Origin: CAIZGX01 sp044349305
Lineage (GTDB): Bacteria; Bacteroidota; Bacteroidia; Flavobacteriales_D; Sanyastnellaceae
Assembly (NCBI GenBank): GCA_044349305.1
Contig: JBIKRF010000002.1
Location: 17,678 to 81,677, forward strand
Length of the DNA stretch: 64,000 bases
Direction: 5' to 3'
A model generated the notes under the pieces. It saw nothing but the letters and a program-made list of their open reading frames with translations. It was not told the DNA's origin and searched no databases. Shown here one piece after another: positions 32,518 through 41,520 of the stretch; within the stretch, counting starts at the first letter, position 1, and each line of letters opens with the position of its first letter. Both the position numbers and the translations under genes were made by a program.

Positions 32518-35500
32518 TTATTCTAGCACTGTGATATTTCCTTCTTCGAAATAAACCGCACCACCTTCACAAACCGTTCGCAAATAGTAAACAAAGACAG
32601 CCGGATCTACCTTCTCTCCCTTATAGTAACCATTCCAGCCCATACTTTGATCCTGTGTCTCGAAAACCAACTCTCCCCATCGATTGAATACCTTGAAACT
32701 CAATTCTGAAATGTAATTTCCGCGCACGTATAGCCACTCGTTTGCTTGGTCTAAATTCGGAGTGAATGCATTTGGAACGTACACCGTTGGCCTTCCACAA
32801 ATAAAGTCTACAACAGTCACTTTTACGCTGTCTTGTTGAACGCAGTCGCCATCGGATATAGTAACATTGAATGTCGTTGTAACTTCAACAAGTGCCGTTG
32901 GGTTGTGTATGTTCGGGTTGCTCAATCCAGTGTTGGGAGTCCAAACATAATTGTATCCGGAATTAATAGGCCCCGCATTCAATTGAACATCGGTCCCTTC
33001 CAAGACAATCGAAGGGGTTGCAGTTGCTGTTATGGAAGAAGCATTCAAAGCACTCACTGCAATTTGAACAGTATCTTGAGCGAAGCATCCACTAGGCGTT
33101 GCTGCAGATACGGAGACTTCTGTTCCCGCTGTAATAATGAATTCAACCGATGAAGTGCCTTGTCCACTTAGCAGCTGTGCATTCGACTGCCACTGGTAAT
33201 TAAACGTTGGATCAGGATTCAACACAGACAGGGAAACCGTATCGCCATAACACGTCGTGAAATCGCCTTGAATGGCGGCCTGATCTCCTACCATAAATAC
33301 TGAAACACTGTCTTCAAGTGTACAACCTTGACTGGTCAATTCGGCGAAATACGTTTGCATTCCGTTTACAAAAACGTTGATTGATAAATCTTGCGTATTA
33401 GAATTTAATGGATTTGAAAAATCCGAAGATGCGCTCCAAATCAAGCTTCCATTGGAAGGATTGATTGTGGCGTTGAGGTCTACGTTATCTGGAACACAAA
33501 GTGCCGTATCGTTTGGAAGTATTAATTCCAATTGCGGTACAACCACGTTCTGCGTGAGCGTATCTGTGCAAATGTCGTGCTGAACCAACAACTGATAAGT
33601 CGCACTGGCACTTCCTGTAAAGATGGGAAGGGGTCCATTCACATCGCTTAGATTTCCATCGTTTGGGGTCCAGCTGTAAACCGCATTCGGATCTGAACTC
33701 ACCTGTCCTATTTGAACAGGAACACCATTGCACACCGTAACATCTGCAAGCGTTTCAACAATTGGCGCAACAACAGTTATGGTTCGTGATATCGTATCAA
33801 CGGCATTACAGGTTACAGGATTCTGAGCGGTCAACATAATTGTATAAGTCCCTGGCGCATTGAAGGTATGAATCACACTGTTTCCAAAAACCGTAGAATT
33901 ATCGTCACTAAAATGCCATTGTACCGAAGCCGCCAACGACGAAGTACTTACCAACTGAATGGTTGAACCTTCACACAACAAAGGCGGAGCATTGAAATTC
34001 GCTACAGTTAGTGGCAGCTGAAAATCATATTTGAAAACACCGTTGTTGCAGCTGTTGTTGTTTATTGCAGAAACTGCATTCGAAGGAAAAATTGGAAAGT
34101 CGCTATTCCCGCCACATCCAGCACACACGCTTTGATAAATAATTCCTTTTCGATCGAAACGACTTGTTCCTCCGTCTACGTGTTCGGCACTTATATTTCC
34201 ACCGAAAAAAGAAGCGTAAGTCACAGCGCTCGCATCGGCTTCCAAAACCAATAAATAAAAATCACTTCCGTCTGTGGTGGTTTGATATGCATCTGGAGTA
34301 GTGAGCAATCCTGTCGTAAATCCTGCTTCTGTGGTGGAGTATTCGTTCACTGCACCTCCCCATCCGCTGAGGTAAATCTTTCCACACACATCAACTAAAA
34401 ATGCCGTTGGAGAAAGATTAGGCTCTCCACCACCCGTTCCGAATACGGTACTCCAAACAATCGACGATAAATCATTGGGAAATTTCGTGACGAGCATACC
34501 GCTGTTTGGCTGACTGAATGCGGCATTCACAACAAAGGTTGAGTTCGCAGCACGCGTTTGTCCGTATACAAAAACATCATCGACGTTATCCGTTTCAATA
34601 AAATACAATTGATCAAAAACGTTGCTTCCGAAAAAAGTTGAAGTTAGCAGCGACGTCCCTGAAGGATTCAATTTCGCTATCCATCCGTCGCTATTTCCAC
34701 CATTAAAAACTTGTCCGTATCCATTTCCAGCAAGAGGAAAATCAACTGATTGAGTTCCTCCACACACAAAGACATTCCCCGCATTATCTTCCGCCAAACT
34801 GAATCCGCTGTCGTCATCGCTTCCGCCTAAATACGTACTCCAATTCATTTGCGACAAATCACTTGAAAGTTGAAAGACGCAAGCATCTTGCAATCCGCCT
34901 AAGCTCGATTGATAAGCGTTGACTGTTGGAAAATTGATTGAATAGGTTGAACTCGCAACATAGACGTTATCGTTTGCATCAAGATCTATTTCTCCGCGAA
35001 ATTCATCGGCGTAATTGAACTTCAATCCTGCGGCAGTATTCACACCGTCGTTACCTGTTCCACCCACGAAGGTGGAAGCTTCAAGCGTGTTTCCATTCAC
35101 ATTCAATTTCGCAACTATGATATCGCTACCGTTAACATATTGCACACCTACGCCGAATGGAGCGAAGTTCGCCCCACCGTTAAATGAGTTATCAAAGGCA
35201 TTGGATGTAACCGGAAAATTCCCACTTGAAGTCGTTCCTAAAACAATCAGTTCGTCATTGCTATTGCAGATAAGACTGTGCGGAAGATCATCATGAGCAC
35301 CTCCAAGAAATGTACTCCATTGCATGAACGTTCCGGACACATCGTATTTCGAAATGGCCATATCCGTTCCAGCCAAAGTTCCTTGTCCATCTCCTCCGCC
35401 CCAAGTTGTTTGATAGGCGCCGATTGTCGTCGGATAGCCCTGTCCAAAAGCACTGCTTCCAGAAATTAAATTTCCTTGACTGTCATAAGTTGCGGTATAC

Positions 35501-36270
35501 CCGAAGTTGTCGTCGAAGCTTCCGCTGTAGGAAGAAAAGATGAGCTCTGGATCAATAATCAAAGCATATCTCGGATTGTAATTTCCAACTCGAAAAGAAA
35601 TTGTATTTCCGTTTTTCACAAATGCGCAATCAACGCGCGTCTTCCATGGCGGATTGTTTCCCGCAGCCTCGCCTTCCATGGGAATCATTTGATAGGCAAT
35701 TGGGATTTGCTCTACAATTTCACCAAGAGCAGTTCGTACAATTAGTCTTCCATCTTCCACGCGAACATCATCTGTTCCTTCATACGACCATTGAATGTGC
35801 GCAGGCGAACTACCGCGCTGCACTTCCCAATCGTACTTCATGAAGAAGTCGTTTTGATAAACGTGCAGATGAATGCCTGAATAAAAATTTTGATAACGAA
35901 ATCCTTTCGCCTCACGGCAATCTCTTCCCCACTTCGACGGATCGTTTCCTAAAAAATAATTGTATCGTGTTTGTTGAAAGGCATCTGCTGTAACCTTTTC
36001 CGGATGCGCATTTCGAAACACTTGACGAAACACATGTCCGCGAATAACAGGCTCAAACTCCTTTCCTGCATGTGCTTTCGCAATTTCAGATAAATCGAAG
36101 AAGTGATGGGTGAAGGCGTTGTTCTCGAAAAAAGTTCTACCGTTTTCCGTTGCTGCACTATACTTCACCTGCGAAGGCCATTGACCTTTGTTCTCAATGA
36201 AATGAACTACCTGCGCCAGTCCGAGTTGAACCAACAGGCTTAGACATCCAATGAGTAAAATTTTGCGCAT
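32518..36270 (-). CDS. Large secreted protein with SBBP-like repeats, PKD/Ig domains and T9SS type B sorting domain
   Basis: 1250 residues: signal peptide (1-19), a DUF7948-like N-terminal domain (VVHFIENKGQWPSQVKYSA), SBBP-type propeller repeats with DNVYV/GGTGND/STFLGG phrases (about 240-720), PKD/Ig-like domains with FNAPGTYTIMLTAQNPVTC (about 770-1150), and a C-terminal domain FICGRPTVYVPNAFTPNLD...FKVFNRWGELVFET, the gliding motility-associated type B signal. It is exported by the type IX system and displayed on the surface. Followed 37 nt later by a PorP/SprF gene, the usual pairing. Probable adhesion or motility role. Confidence 0.87.
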   Translation of the reverse strand: MRKILLIGCLSLLVQLGLAQVVHFIENKGQWPSQVKYSAATENGRTFFENNAFTHHFFDLSEIAKAHAGKEFEPVIRGHVFRQVFRNAHPEKVTADAFQQTRYNYFLGNDPSKWGRDCREAKGFRYQNFYSGIHLHVYQNDFFMKYDWEVQRGSSPAHIQWSYEGTDDVRVEDGRLIVRTALGEIVEQIPIAYQMIPMEGEAAGNNPPWKTRVDCAFVKNGNTISFRVGNYNPRYALIIDPELIFSSYSGSFDDNFGYTATYDSQGNLISGSSAFGQGYPTTIGAYQTTWGGGDGQGTLAGTDMAISKYDVSGTFMQWSTFLGGAHDDLPHSLICNSNDELIVLGTTSSGNFPVTSNAFDNSFNGGANFAPFGVGVQYVNGSDIIVAKLNVNGNTLEASTFVGGTGNDGVNTAAGLKFNYADEFRGEIDLDANDNVYVASSTYSINFPTVNAYQSSLGGLQDACVFQLSSDLSQMNWSTYLGGSDDDSGFSLAEDNAGNVFVCGGTQSVDFPLAGNGYGQVFNGGNSDGWIAKLNPSGTSLLTSTFFGSNVFDQLYFIETDNVDDVFVYGQTRAANSTFVVNAAFSQPNSGMLVTKFPNDLSSIVWSTVFGTGGGEPNLSPTAFLVDVCGKIYLSGWGGAVNEYSTTEAGFTTGLLTTPDAYQTTTDGSDFYLLVLEADASAVTYASFFGGNISAEHVDGGTSRFDRKGIIYQSVCAGCGGNSDFPIFPSNAVSAINNNSCNNGVFKYDFQLPLTVANFNAPPLLCEGSTIQLVSTSSLAASVQWHFSDDNSTVFGNSVIHTFNAPGTYTIMLTAQNPVTCNAVDTISRTITVVAPIVETLADVTVCNGVPVQIGQVSSDPNAVYSWTPNDGNLSDVNGPLPIFTGSASATYQLLVQHDICTDTLTQNVVVPQLELILPNDTALCVPDNVDLNATINPSNGSLIWSASSDFSNPLNSNTQDLSINVFVNGMQTYFAELTSQGCTLEDSVSVFMVGDQAAIQGDFTTCYGDTVSLSVLNPDPTFNYQWQSNAQLLSGQGTSSVEFIITAGTEVSVSAATPSGCFAQDTVQIAVSALNASSITATATPSIVLEGTDVQLNAGPINSGYNYVWTPNTGLSNPNIHNPTALVEVTTTFNVTISDGDCVQQDSVKVTVVDFICGRPTVYVPNAFTPNLDQANEWLYVRGNYISELSFKVFNRWGELVFETQDQSMGWNGYYKGEKVDPAVFVYYLRTVCEGGAVYFEEGNITVLE

Positions 36271-36360
36271 TGAACGAATTTAAGGAATTCGCAGACATTC
36301 TACTCACAATTTCCAAATAGAAAAAAAACAAAACATTAAAGGCCTATTGCTAATCTAAAA

Positions 36361-38727
36361 TCAGAACTGAACCTTGTAAACAACATTAGGAAAAAAACCA
36401 AGCTGATTAGTTGTGCTTATACTTTGCGTGCGGTTATCATAACTCTGCGAAAAAACGTTTTTATGATTTGTCACATTCTGTAAATCCAGAGAAATCGATT
36501 GTGACAGTTTTCTGGTATTGCTGTTCATTGTAAATCCCATTTTAAAATCGAGTCGATAATAATTTGAATAATAACTATCATAGGCTTCACTTGACAAAAC
36601 CTCTCTATTCAACAAATTCGAAGCATCCAAATCTATTGATGTAAAGGCTCGTCCCCCCGCGTTTGTGAATTTACAATCCACCGCAAACTTGTTGTGTCCA
36701 TTCTTTCCAACAGTCCATTCCTTTCCTGCTAAAAAATTAAAAACATAGCGGCCATTGAAAGCAGTGTTTCTCTGAACTCCATCACTGCCAACATAAACAG
36801 ACTTATAAATCGAAGAGGTACATAATGCATAAAATCCCTTGCTGAAAAATTTCTCTACAGTCAATTCCACACCGTAATTTTCCCCTGTACCCGCATTTAC
36901 AAGACTATCTTGTAAATCAGCCTTAAACGTCGACCCTGTATTCAACATAGAATAACTGCTACTGTATGTATTCACTGGGACATTGAAAATTGACTGGTAA
37001 TAGGCTTCTGCCTTCACACGCCAATTCGTTAAGGGCTGAATATTGTATCCAACTACAAAATGATGACTCTTCGTGAAATCTAAATCTTTATTCGAATAGT
37101 TGACATTCCCTAAGGCATCTGTCGACTGAAGAAAATAAACATTGATCGGCTGCATCTGGGCGTGCAGACCATAACCCAAATTCAAGGAACTCTTCTTCGA
37201 AATATTGAAGACCATGCCTAGTCGAGGTTCAACAGATCTCGAACTATTCAGAAAGAACATTTGAGCGTGTACTCCAGCGTTAATCGTTATTTTCTCTGTT
37301 GGATTGAACTTCAAATGTGCGAAAGCTTGAGTAAGGCTCGTATTGCTGTTATAATCCCAAATCTGATCGAAACTATCTTCTATTCGGTTTTTTGTTTTAT
37401 AAAAGAGATCTAGCGAAATAAATTCCTGTTGAACTCCAACTTTCAAGAACACTTTAGAATTCACTTTTAAGTGATAAGCTGAACTAAAATTCAGTGACTT
37501 CTTCGCAACATTGTTTACCTCCTTAATAAAAGTTTCATTCGTTGGAAAGTTGAAATCATATCCTGTTTGATCGGTACTCCCGTAGTTCAAACCTACGAGC
37601 GATGTTATATATGATTTTCTATTTAGTTGTTTGAAGTGATTGATTCCCAGTATACCAATCTCACTTCCAAAATCAACCTGATTCCCGTTACCATACAATG
37701 TGTTTTGACTTCCTCCACCAATTTCAATTGTGCTTTTTGCAAGAATACCGAACAATGAAAATTTACCCACCTTCGTTGTTGACCCATTTATCTTGAACGA
37801 CAAATCTTGATAGGTCGGAGTAGCGGAAGTGCCGATATTCACGCCAAGGTTTTGAGCCATACCCGCCAGAGAGTAGCGGTAACCTATTAGATAAGAGGCA
37901 TTGCTATTCTTACTGAATGGTCCTTCCGTAGTTGCTTCAATTCCAGTAACAACGCCTACTTGAAAAGTAGTTTCTCTTTTCTTGTTATTTCCATTTCGAA
38001 ATCCAATGTCAAATACTCCTGAAGTGGCGTTTCCGTATTCTGCTGGAAAAGCAGAAGTGAAAAAATCTGAATTTTTTAGAAGGTTTGTATTTAGAGCGCT
38101 CACTGCACCTCCTGTTGTTCCAACAGAAGCGAAATGATTTGGGTTGGTTACGTTCATTCCGTCTATTCGCCAAAGCACTCCCACAGGAGAATTTCCTCGA
38201 ATCACGATATCATTGCGACTATCGTCTGGCGTGCTTACACCGGCCAAGTTTGCTACCAACCGAGCTACATCGCTTCTTCCGCCTGCGAAACGATTTACCT
38301 CCTCCATTGAAAATGTTCGAGCGCTAACAGATGACAAATTATTAAGCGTGCCACTTTTGTTGTTTGACTGAATTACAACTTCTCCAATTGGATTGTAAAC
38401 TTCAGTCATTTCTATTTCTAAAACAACTTCCTTTCCAGAATTTACAACTATGTTAGGCATTTGAAGATCGCCATATCCTATAAATGAACATTTCAAATAA
38501 TAACGACCTGGAGCAACATTCCGTATGGAAAAATTCCCTAGAGAGTCCGACACATGATAGAAAGTAGAAGAATCAAGTTGAACCAAAACACCTGTAATTG
38601 GAAAGCGTGAAAACTTATCTACAACCGTTCCGCGAATGGTTTGGTGATTGGATTGGGCCTGAGAAAAATATGCTGAAAAGCAAAAAGAGATAATTAGAAA
38701 AAAATTCTTCAAGATTGATTGTTTCAA
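36361..38727 (-). CDS. TonB-dependent receptor with carboxypeptidase-like regulatory domain
   Basis: This 788-residue protein has a signal peptide (1-24) and a CarboxypepD_reg-like domain (IRGTVVDKFSRFPITGVLVQL...SDSLGNFSIRNVAPGRYYLKCSF, about 30-110). The plug follows (SARTFSMEEVNRFAGGRSDVARLVANLAGV...NDIVIRGNSPVGVLWRIDGM), then a 22-strand-type barrel ending in the aromatic residue pattern VYKVQF. It transports a large ligand across the outer membrane using TonB energy. There is no SusD or siderophore gene next to it, so the substrate is open. No strong promoter is recognised upstream. Confidence 0.88.
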   Translation of the reverse strand: MKQSILKNFFLIISFCFSAYFSQAQSNHQTIRGTVVDKFSRFPITGVLVQLDSSTFYHVSDSLGNFSIRNVAPGRYYLKCSFIGYGDLQMPNIVVNSGKEVVLEIEMTEVYNPIGEVVIQSNNKSGTLNNLSSVSARTFSMEEVNRFAGGRSDVARLVANLAGVSTPDDSRNDIVIRGNSPVGVLWRIDGMNVTNPNHFASVGTTGGAVSALNTNLLKNSDFFTSAFPAEYGNATSGVFDIGFRNGNNKKRETTFQVGVVTGIEATTEGPFSKNSNASYLIGYRYSLAGMAQNLGVNIGTSATPTYQDLSFKINGSTTKVGKFSLFGILAKSTIEIGGGSQNTLYGNGNQVDFGSEIGILGINHFKQLNRKSYITSLVGLNYGSTDQTGYDFNFPTNETFIKEVNNVAKKSLNFSSAYHLKVNSKVFLKVGVQQEFISLDLFYKTKNRIEDSFDQIWDYNSNTSLTQAFAHLKFNPTEKITINAGVHAQMFFLNSSRSVEPRLGMVFNISKKSSLNLGYGLHAQMQPINVYFLQSTDALGNVNYSNKDLDFTKSHHFVVGYNIQPLTNWRVKAEAYYQSIFNVPVNTYSSSYSMLNTGSTFKADLQDSLVNAGTGENYGVELTVEKFFSKGFYALCTSSIYKSVYVGSDGVQRNTAFNGRYVFNFLAGKEWTVGKNGHNKFAVDCKFTNAGGRAFTSIDLDASNLLNREVLSSEAYDSYYSNYYRLDFKMGFTMNSNTRKLSQSISLDLQNVTNHKNVFSQSYDNRTQSISTTNQLGFFPNVVYKVQF

Positions 38728-38771
38728 TCTATGAAATCAAAAATCGCAAAAGGTTTAAATGCAGAAATAAA

Positions 38772-39260
38772 TTAAGACTTCAACTTCGCTTGTAGAGCAA
38801 GCATCTCAACCAATGCTTGCGCGCAGTCGACACCTTTGTTTCCAAGAACACCTCCGCTGCGAGCACGGCTTTGTTCAATGTTGTCATCGGTAAGAACACC
38901 GAACACCACAGGCTTGCCTGAATGCAATCCAATGTCTTGAATGCCTTGAGCTGTCGCCATTGACACGTATTCAAAATGAGGGGTTTCTCCGCGAATAATG
39001 CAACCCAATGCGATAACACCGGTCACTCCTGGCTTTTCAGTAGCCCATTTCGCACCAAGAGGTAATTCAAAACTTCCAGGAACATATTCTTTTTCAATCT
39101 GAGACTCTTGAAAACCAAGACGGAGCAATGTTTCCAATGCTCCGTTGTATAAATTCTCTGTAATGTCTTCGTTCCAGCGAGAAACCAAAATAACTACGCG
39201 GTGATTTTGAATCTCAGGAAGAACAATTGCTCTTTCTTCAGAAAGATTGACTGTTGCCAT
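38772..39260 (-). CDS. ribH: 6,7-dimethyl-8-ribityllumazine synthase
   Basis: This 162-residue protein is of standard lumazine synthase length. Substrate-binding features are visible: VSRWNEDITENL near residue 32, VPGSFELPLGAKW near 59-72, GCIIRGETPHFEYVS near 86-101 and FGVLTDDNIEQSRAR near 119-133, with the catalytic His in the PHFEYV segment. It condenses 5-amino-6-ribitylamino-uracil with dihydroxybutanone phosphate in riboflavin synthesis. Other rib genes are not in the window. Its ATG shares a base with the stop of the upstream TPR gene (TAATG). Confidence 0.93.
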   Translation of the reverse strand: MATVNLSEERAIVLPEIQNHRVVILVSRWNEDITENLYNGALETLLRLGFQESQIEKEYVPGSFELPLGAKWATEKPGVTGVIALGCIIRGETPHFEYVSMATAQGIQDIGLHSGKPVVFGVLTDDNIEQSRARSGGVLGNKGVDCAQALVEMLALQAKLKS

Positions 39261-39958
39261 TATCCTTGCGCTTTCAAGTAGTTCAACATCTTGTCTGCTT
39301 CAACATAAGTTGCAGAACGATTGTCGATACCCTCCATCGCTTTCTCTAAAGTTTCTTTCGCTTTGTCTTTATTTCCTTGCTCAATGTAAACACGAGCGGC
39401 CTTCAACAAATATTCTCCAGCCAATGCATCACGTGTTCCGTTTGATTTCGATTGTGCTGCTGCTTTCTCGAAGTATTTCACAGCTTCGTCTAACTGACCC
39501 AACTCTACATTCATGTCGCCAATGTTCCCAAGAACATAAACTGAAACCGCTTGGTCGTCTACGTTCACTTCTTTGAAATGAGCCAATGCATTTCCGAAAT
39601 CTCCTTTCGTGCGGAAACAAATTGCAGCACCGTAGTGAGCAAGCTCTGCAGCATCGGTTCCTTCGTAGTTATCAATAACACTTTGGAATCCTGGAGCATC
39701 TTCATGACCATTCAAAGCCCAATCAACACTGTCGATTGACAAATAATATTGTGCCTTCCACAAAGCGTTTGCTGCTTCACGCTCGCGAGGTTGAGCAATT
39801 GTTGCATCGTAAGCGAAGTATCCGCCAACTCCAACAACCAAAGCAATACCTACAGCCATCAATGGCTTTCTGTATTTTTCGAAAAAGTTTGAAGTCGTGT
39901 TAGAAGCATGCGCTTCGTTGTTGCTAACTTCTTGGTCTGCGATGTTTTTATTTGACAT
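39260..39958 (-). CDS. Membrane-anchored TPR protein (YfgM-like)
   Basis: 232 residues: a short cytoplasmic start, one transmembrane helix (MAVGIALVVGVGGYFAY, about residues 34-50) and a periplasmic domain of TPR motifs (DAAELAHYGAAICFRTKGDFGNALAHF, VYVLGNIGDMNVELGQLDEAVKYFEKAA). The layout matches YfgM-type ancillary SecYEG/PpiD chaperone factors, though Bacteroidota homologues are not characterised. It is divergent from recF with a 59-nt gap and is translationally coupled to ribH. Confidence 0.78.
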   Translation of the reverse strand: MSNKNIADQEVSNNEAHASNTTSNFFEKYRKPLMAVGIALVVGVGGYFAYDATIAQPREREAANALWKAQYYLSIDSVDWALNGHEDAPGFQSVIDNYEGTDAAELAHYGAAICFRTKGDFGNALAHFKEVNVDDQAVSVYVLGNIGDMNVELGQLDEAVKYFEKAAAQSKSNGTRDALAGEYLLKAARVYIEQGNKDKAKETLEKAMEGIDNRSATYVEADKMLNYLKAQG

Positions 39959-39995
39959 GTGCGTAATTTGAGGTGCGAATATACTAAATTCCGAA

Positions 39996-40003
39996 TAATT
40001 TTG
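39996..40003 (+). promoter_or_regulatory. recF -7 element
   Basis: TAATTTTG fits TAnnTTTG and ends 14 nt before the recF ATG at 40018, in the short divergent gap. Confidence 0.45.
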
Positions 40004-40017
40004 ACACTTCTAATTGT

Positions 40018-41145
40018 ATGTCAAGAATTACCCTGCATAAACTTCAGCTGTTTCAGTTTAAGAACTACGACGCTTTCGAGGCCCACTTTGGCCCTCGAGT
40101 GAATTGTTTATTGGGAAAAAATGGGATTGGAAAGACTAATATTCTTGATGCGATTTACAGCCTGAGCTTCTGCAAAAGCTATTTTTCGCATGCCGACAGC
40201 TTTTCCATTCAAGATGGAAAAGAGCAAGGGGCGGCTAATGGCGAGTATGAGATTGAAAATGAATCGACGAAAATTTCATACGCCCTCTTCCGAGATAAAA
40301 AGAAGCAGGTAAGTAAAAATGGAAAGACATACGATCGTTTGTCGGAACACATCGGTGTTCTTCCGTTGGTTATGGTTACTCCAAACGACATTGACCTGAT
40401 TCGCGAAGCGAGCGATGTTCGACGCCGATGGCTCGACCAGACCTTGTCTCAGACTTCTTCAGAATATCTTCGATTGCTGATTCAGTTCAACCATATTATC
40501 GACCAACGAAACGCGATCCTGAAAAACAACCGTTACGGAAAGTCAGAACTGGCTGAAATTATTTCCATATACAACGAACAACTGAATTACAGCGGTACGC
40601 AGATTTTCTTGGCTCGAAAGAGTTTTTTCGAAAGCTTCGCTCCTGTGTTCGAATCGATTTACAACGAAATTGCTCAAGCTGAAGAGTTACCCGTTTTGCG
40701 CTATGAATCTGAAGTAAACGAAGAAAATTATTTATCTCTGTTGGAAGGAAGCCTCGAACGTGACATCTACGCAGAGCGCACCACCAAAGGAATTCAGAAA
40801 GACGACATCGTTTTCGAATTGCAAGGAAAAATGCTAAAAAAGTTCGCCTCTCAAGGTCAGCAAAAAACTTTCCTGCTAGCCCTTAAATTGGCTCAGTTGG
40901 AATATACCAAGGGTCTACTCAATAAATCGCCTTTGCTTATTCTCGACGACATTTCAGAGAAGCTCGATGACAATCGTTTGCGCTCCTTGCTGCGTTGGTT
41001 GAATGAAAATACGCAGTCGCAAATTTTCCTTTCAGATACTGACTTAGAAAAAACTCCTCGATTGCTAGCTGAGGTTGAAATGGAATTCGAAACCATTTCC
41101 CTTCAAAACAATTTCATCCTTCCTGAAGAAACCCACCAACCATGA
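40018..41145 (+). CDS. recF: DNA replication and repair protein RecF
   Basis: This 375-residue SMC-like ATPase has the Walker A GKNGIGKTN near residue 34, the signature FASQGQQKTFLLALKLAQL near 280 and Walker B LLILDDISEKLDDNR near 305. RecF with RecO/RecR loads RecA on gapped DNA at stalled forks. The gene overlaps the following DUF721 gene by 4 nt (ATGA), a pairing common across bacteria. Confidence 0.94.
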   Translation: MSRITLHKLQLFQFKNYDAFEAHFGPRVNCLLGKNGIGKTNILDAIYSLSFCKSYFSHADSFSIQDGKEQGAANGEYEIENESTKISYALFRDKKKQVSKNGKTYDRLSEHIGVLPLVMVTPNDIDLIREASDVRRRWLDQTLSQTSSEYLRLLIQFNHIIDQRNAILKNNRYGKSELAEIISIYNEQLNYSGTQIFLARKSFFESFAPVFESIYNEIAQAEELPVLRYESEVNEENYLSLLEGSLERDIYAERTTKGIQKDDIVFELQGKMLKKFASQGQQKTFLLALKLAQLEYTKGLLNKSPLLILDDISEKLDDNRLRSLLRWLNENTQSQIFLSDTDLEKTPRLLAEVEMEFETISLQNNFILPEETHQP

Positions 41146-41432
41146 GCACAAGAAATGAATTTTCCTTGAAAGACGCCATTGGCGAGTGGATCAAAAGATC
41201 TCCCCTACAACGCAAATTAAATGAGCTTCAGATTATTGAAGCCTATGAAAAAGCCGTTGGCCCAATTCTATACAAAAAGACCAAGCAAATAACGATTAAG
41301 GGAAATCAACTTCATTTGCATTTCGAATCAGCACCTCTTCGTGCTGAGCTATTTCAGTCAAGATCTGATTTACTGAAGGCCATCAACGATCAATTCAGCG
41401 AGCCTCCGATTTTAGAAATCGTCTTTTCCTGA
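41142..41432 (+). CDS. DUF721/DciA-like protein
   Basis: This 96-residue protein has the DUF721 pattern: a helical start (IGEWIKRSPLQRKLNELQIIEAYEKAVGPILYKKTKQITIKG), then a short beta hairpin and NQFSEPPILEIVFS-like end. DciA, which contains this domain, loads the replicative helicase in many bacteria that lack DnaC; short DUF721-only proteins like this one occur after recF in Bacteroidota. A helicase-loading role is likely but inferred. Translation is coupled to recF. Confidence 0.82.
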   Translation: MSTRNEFSLKDAIGEWIKRSPLQRKLNELQIIEAYEKAVGPILYKKTKQITIKGNQLHLHFESAPLRAELFQSRSDLLKAINDQFSEPPILEIVFS

Positions 41433-41471
41433 CAAATCGCAGATTTTCCAACATTCCTTCAATTATTTTTT

Positions 41472-41501
41472 TTTGCTTAACGCGAATGAAATGTATCTTT
41501 C
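41472..41501 (+). promoter_or_regulatory. Promoter of the multiheme cytochrome gene
   Basis: TTTG (41472-41475) and TATCTTTC (41494-41501, one off TAnnTTTG) are 18 nt apart. The ATG at 41521 lies 19 nt past it, so in-frame upstream starts (41473, 41491) are excluded. Confidence 0.45.
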
Positions 41502-41520
41502 GCCTACAGAAAAAAAACGT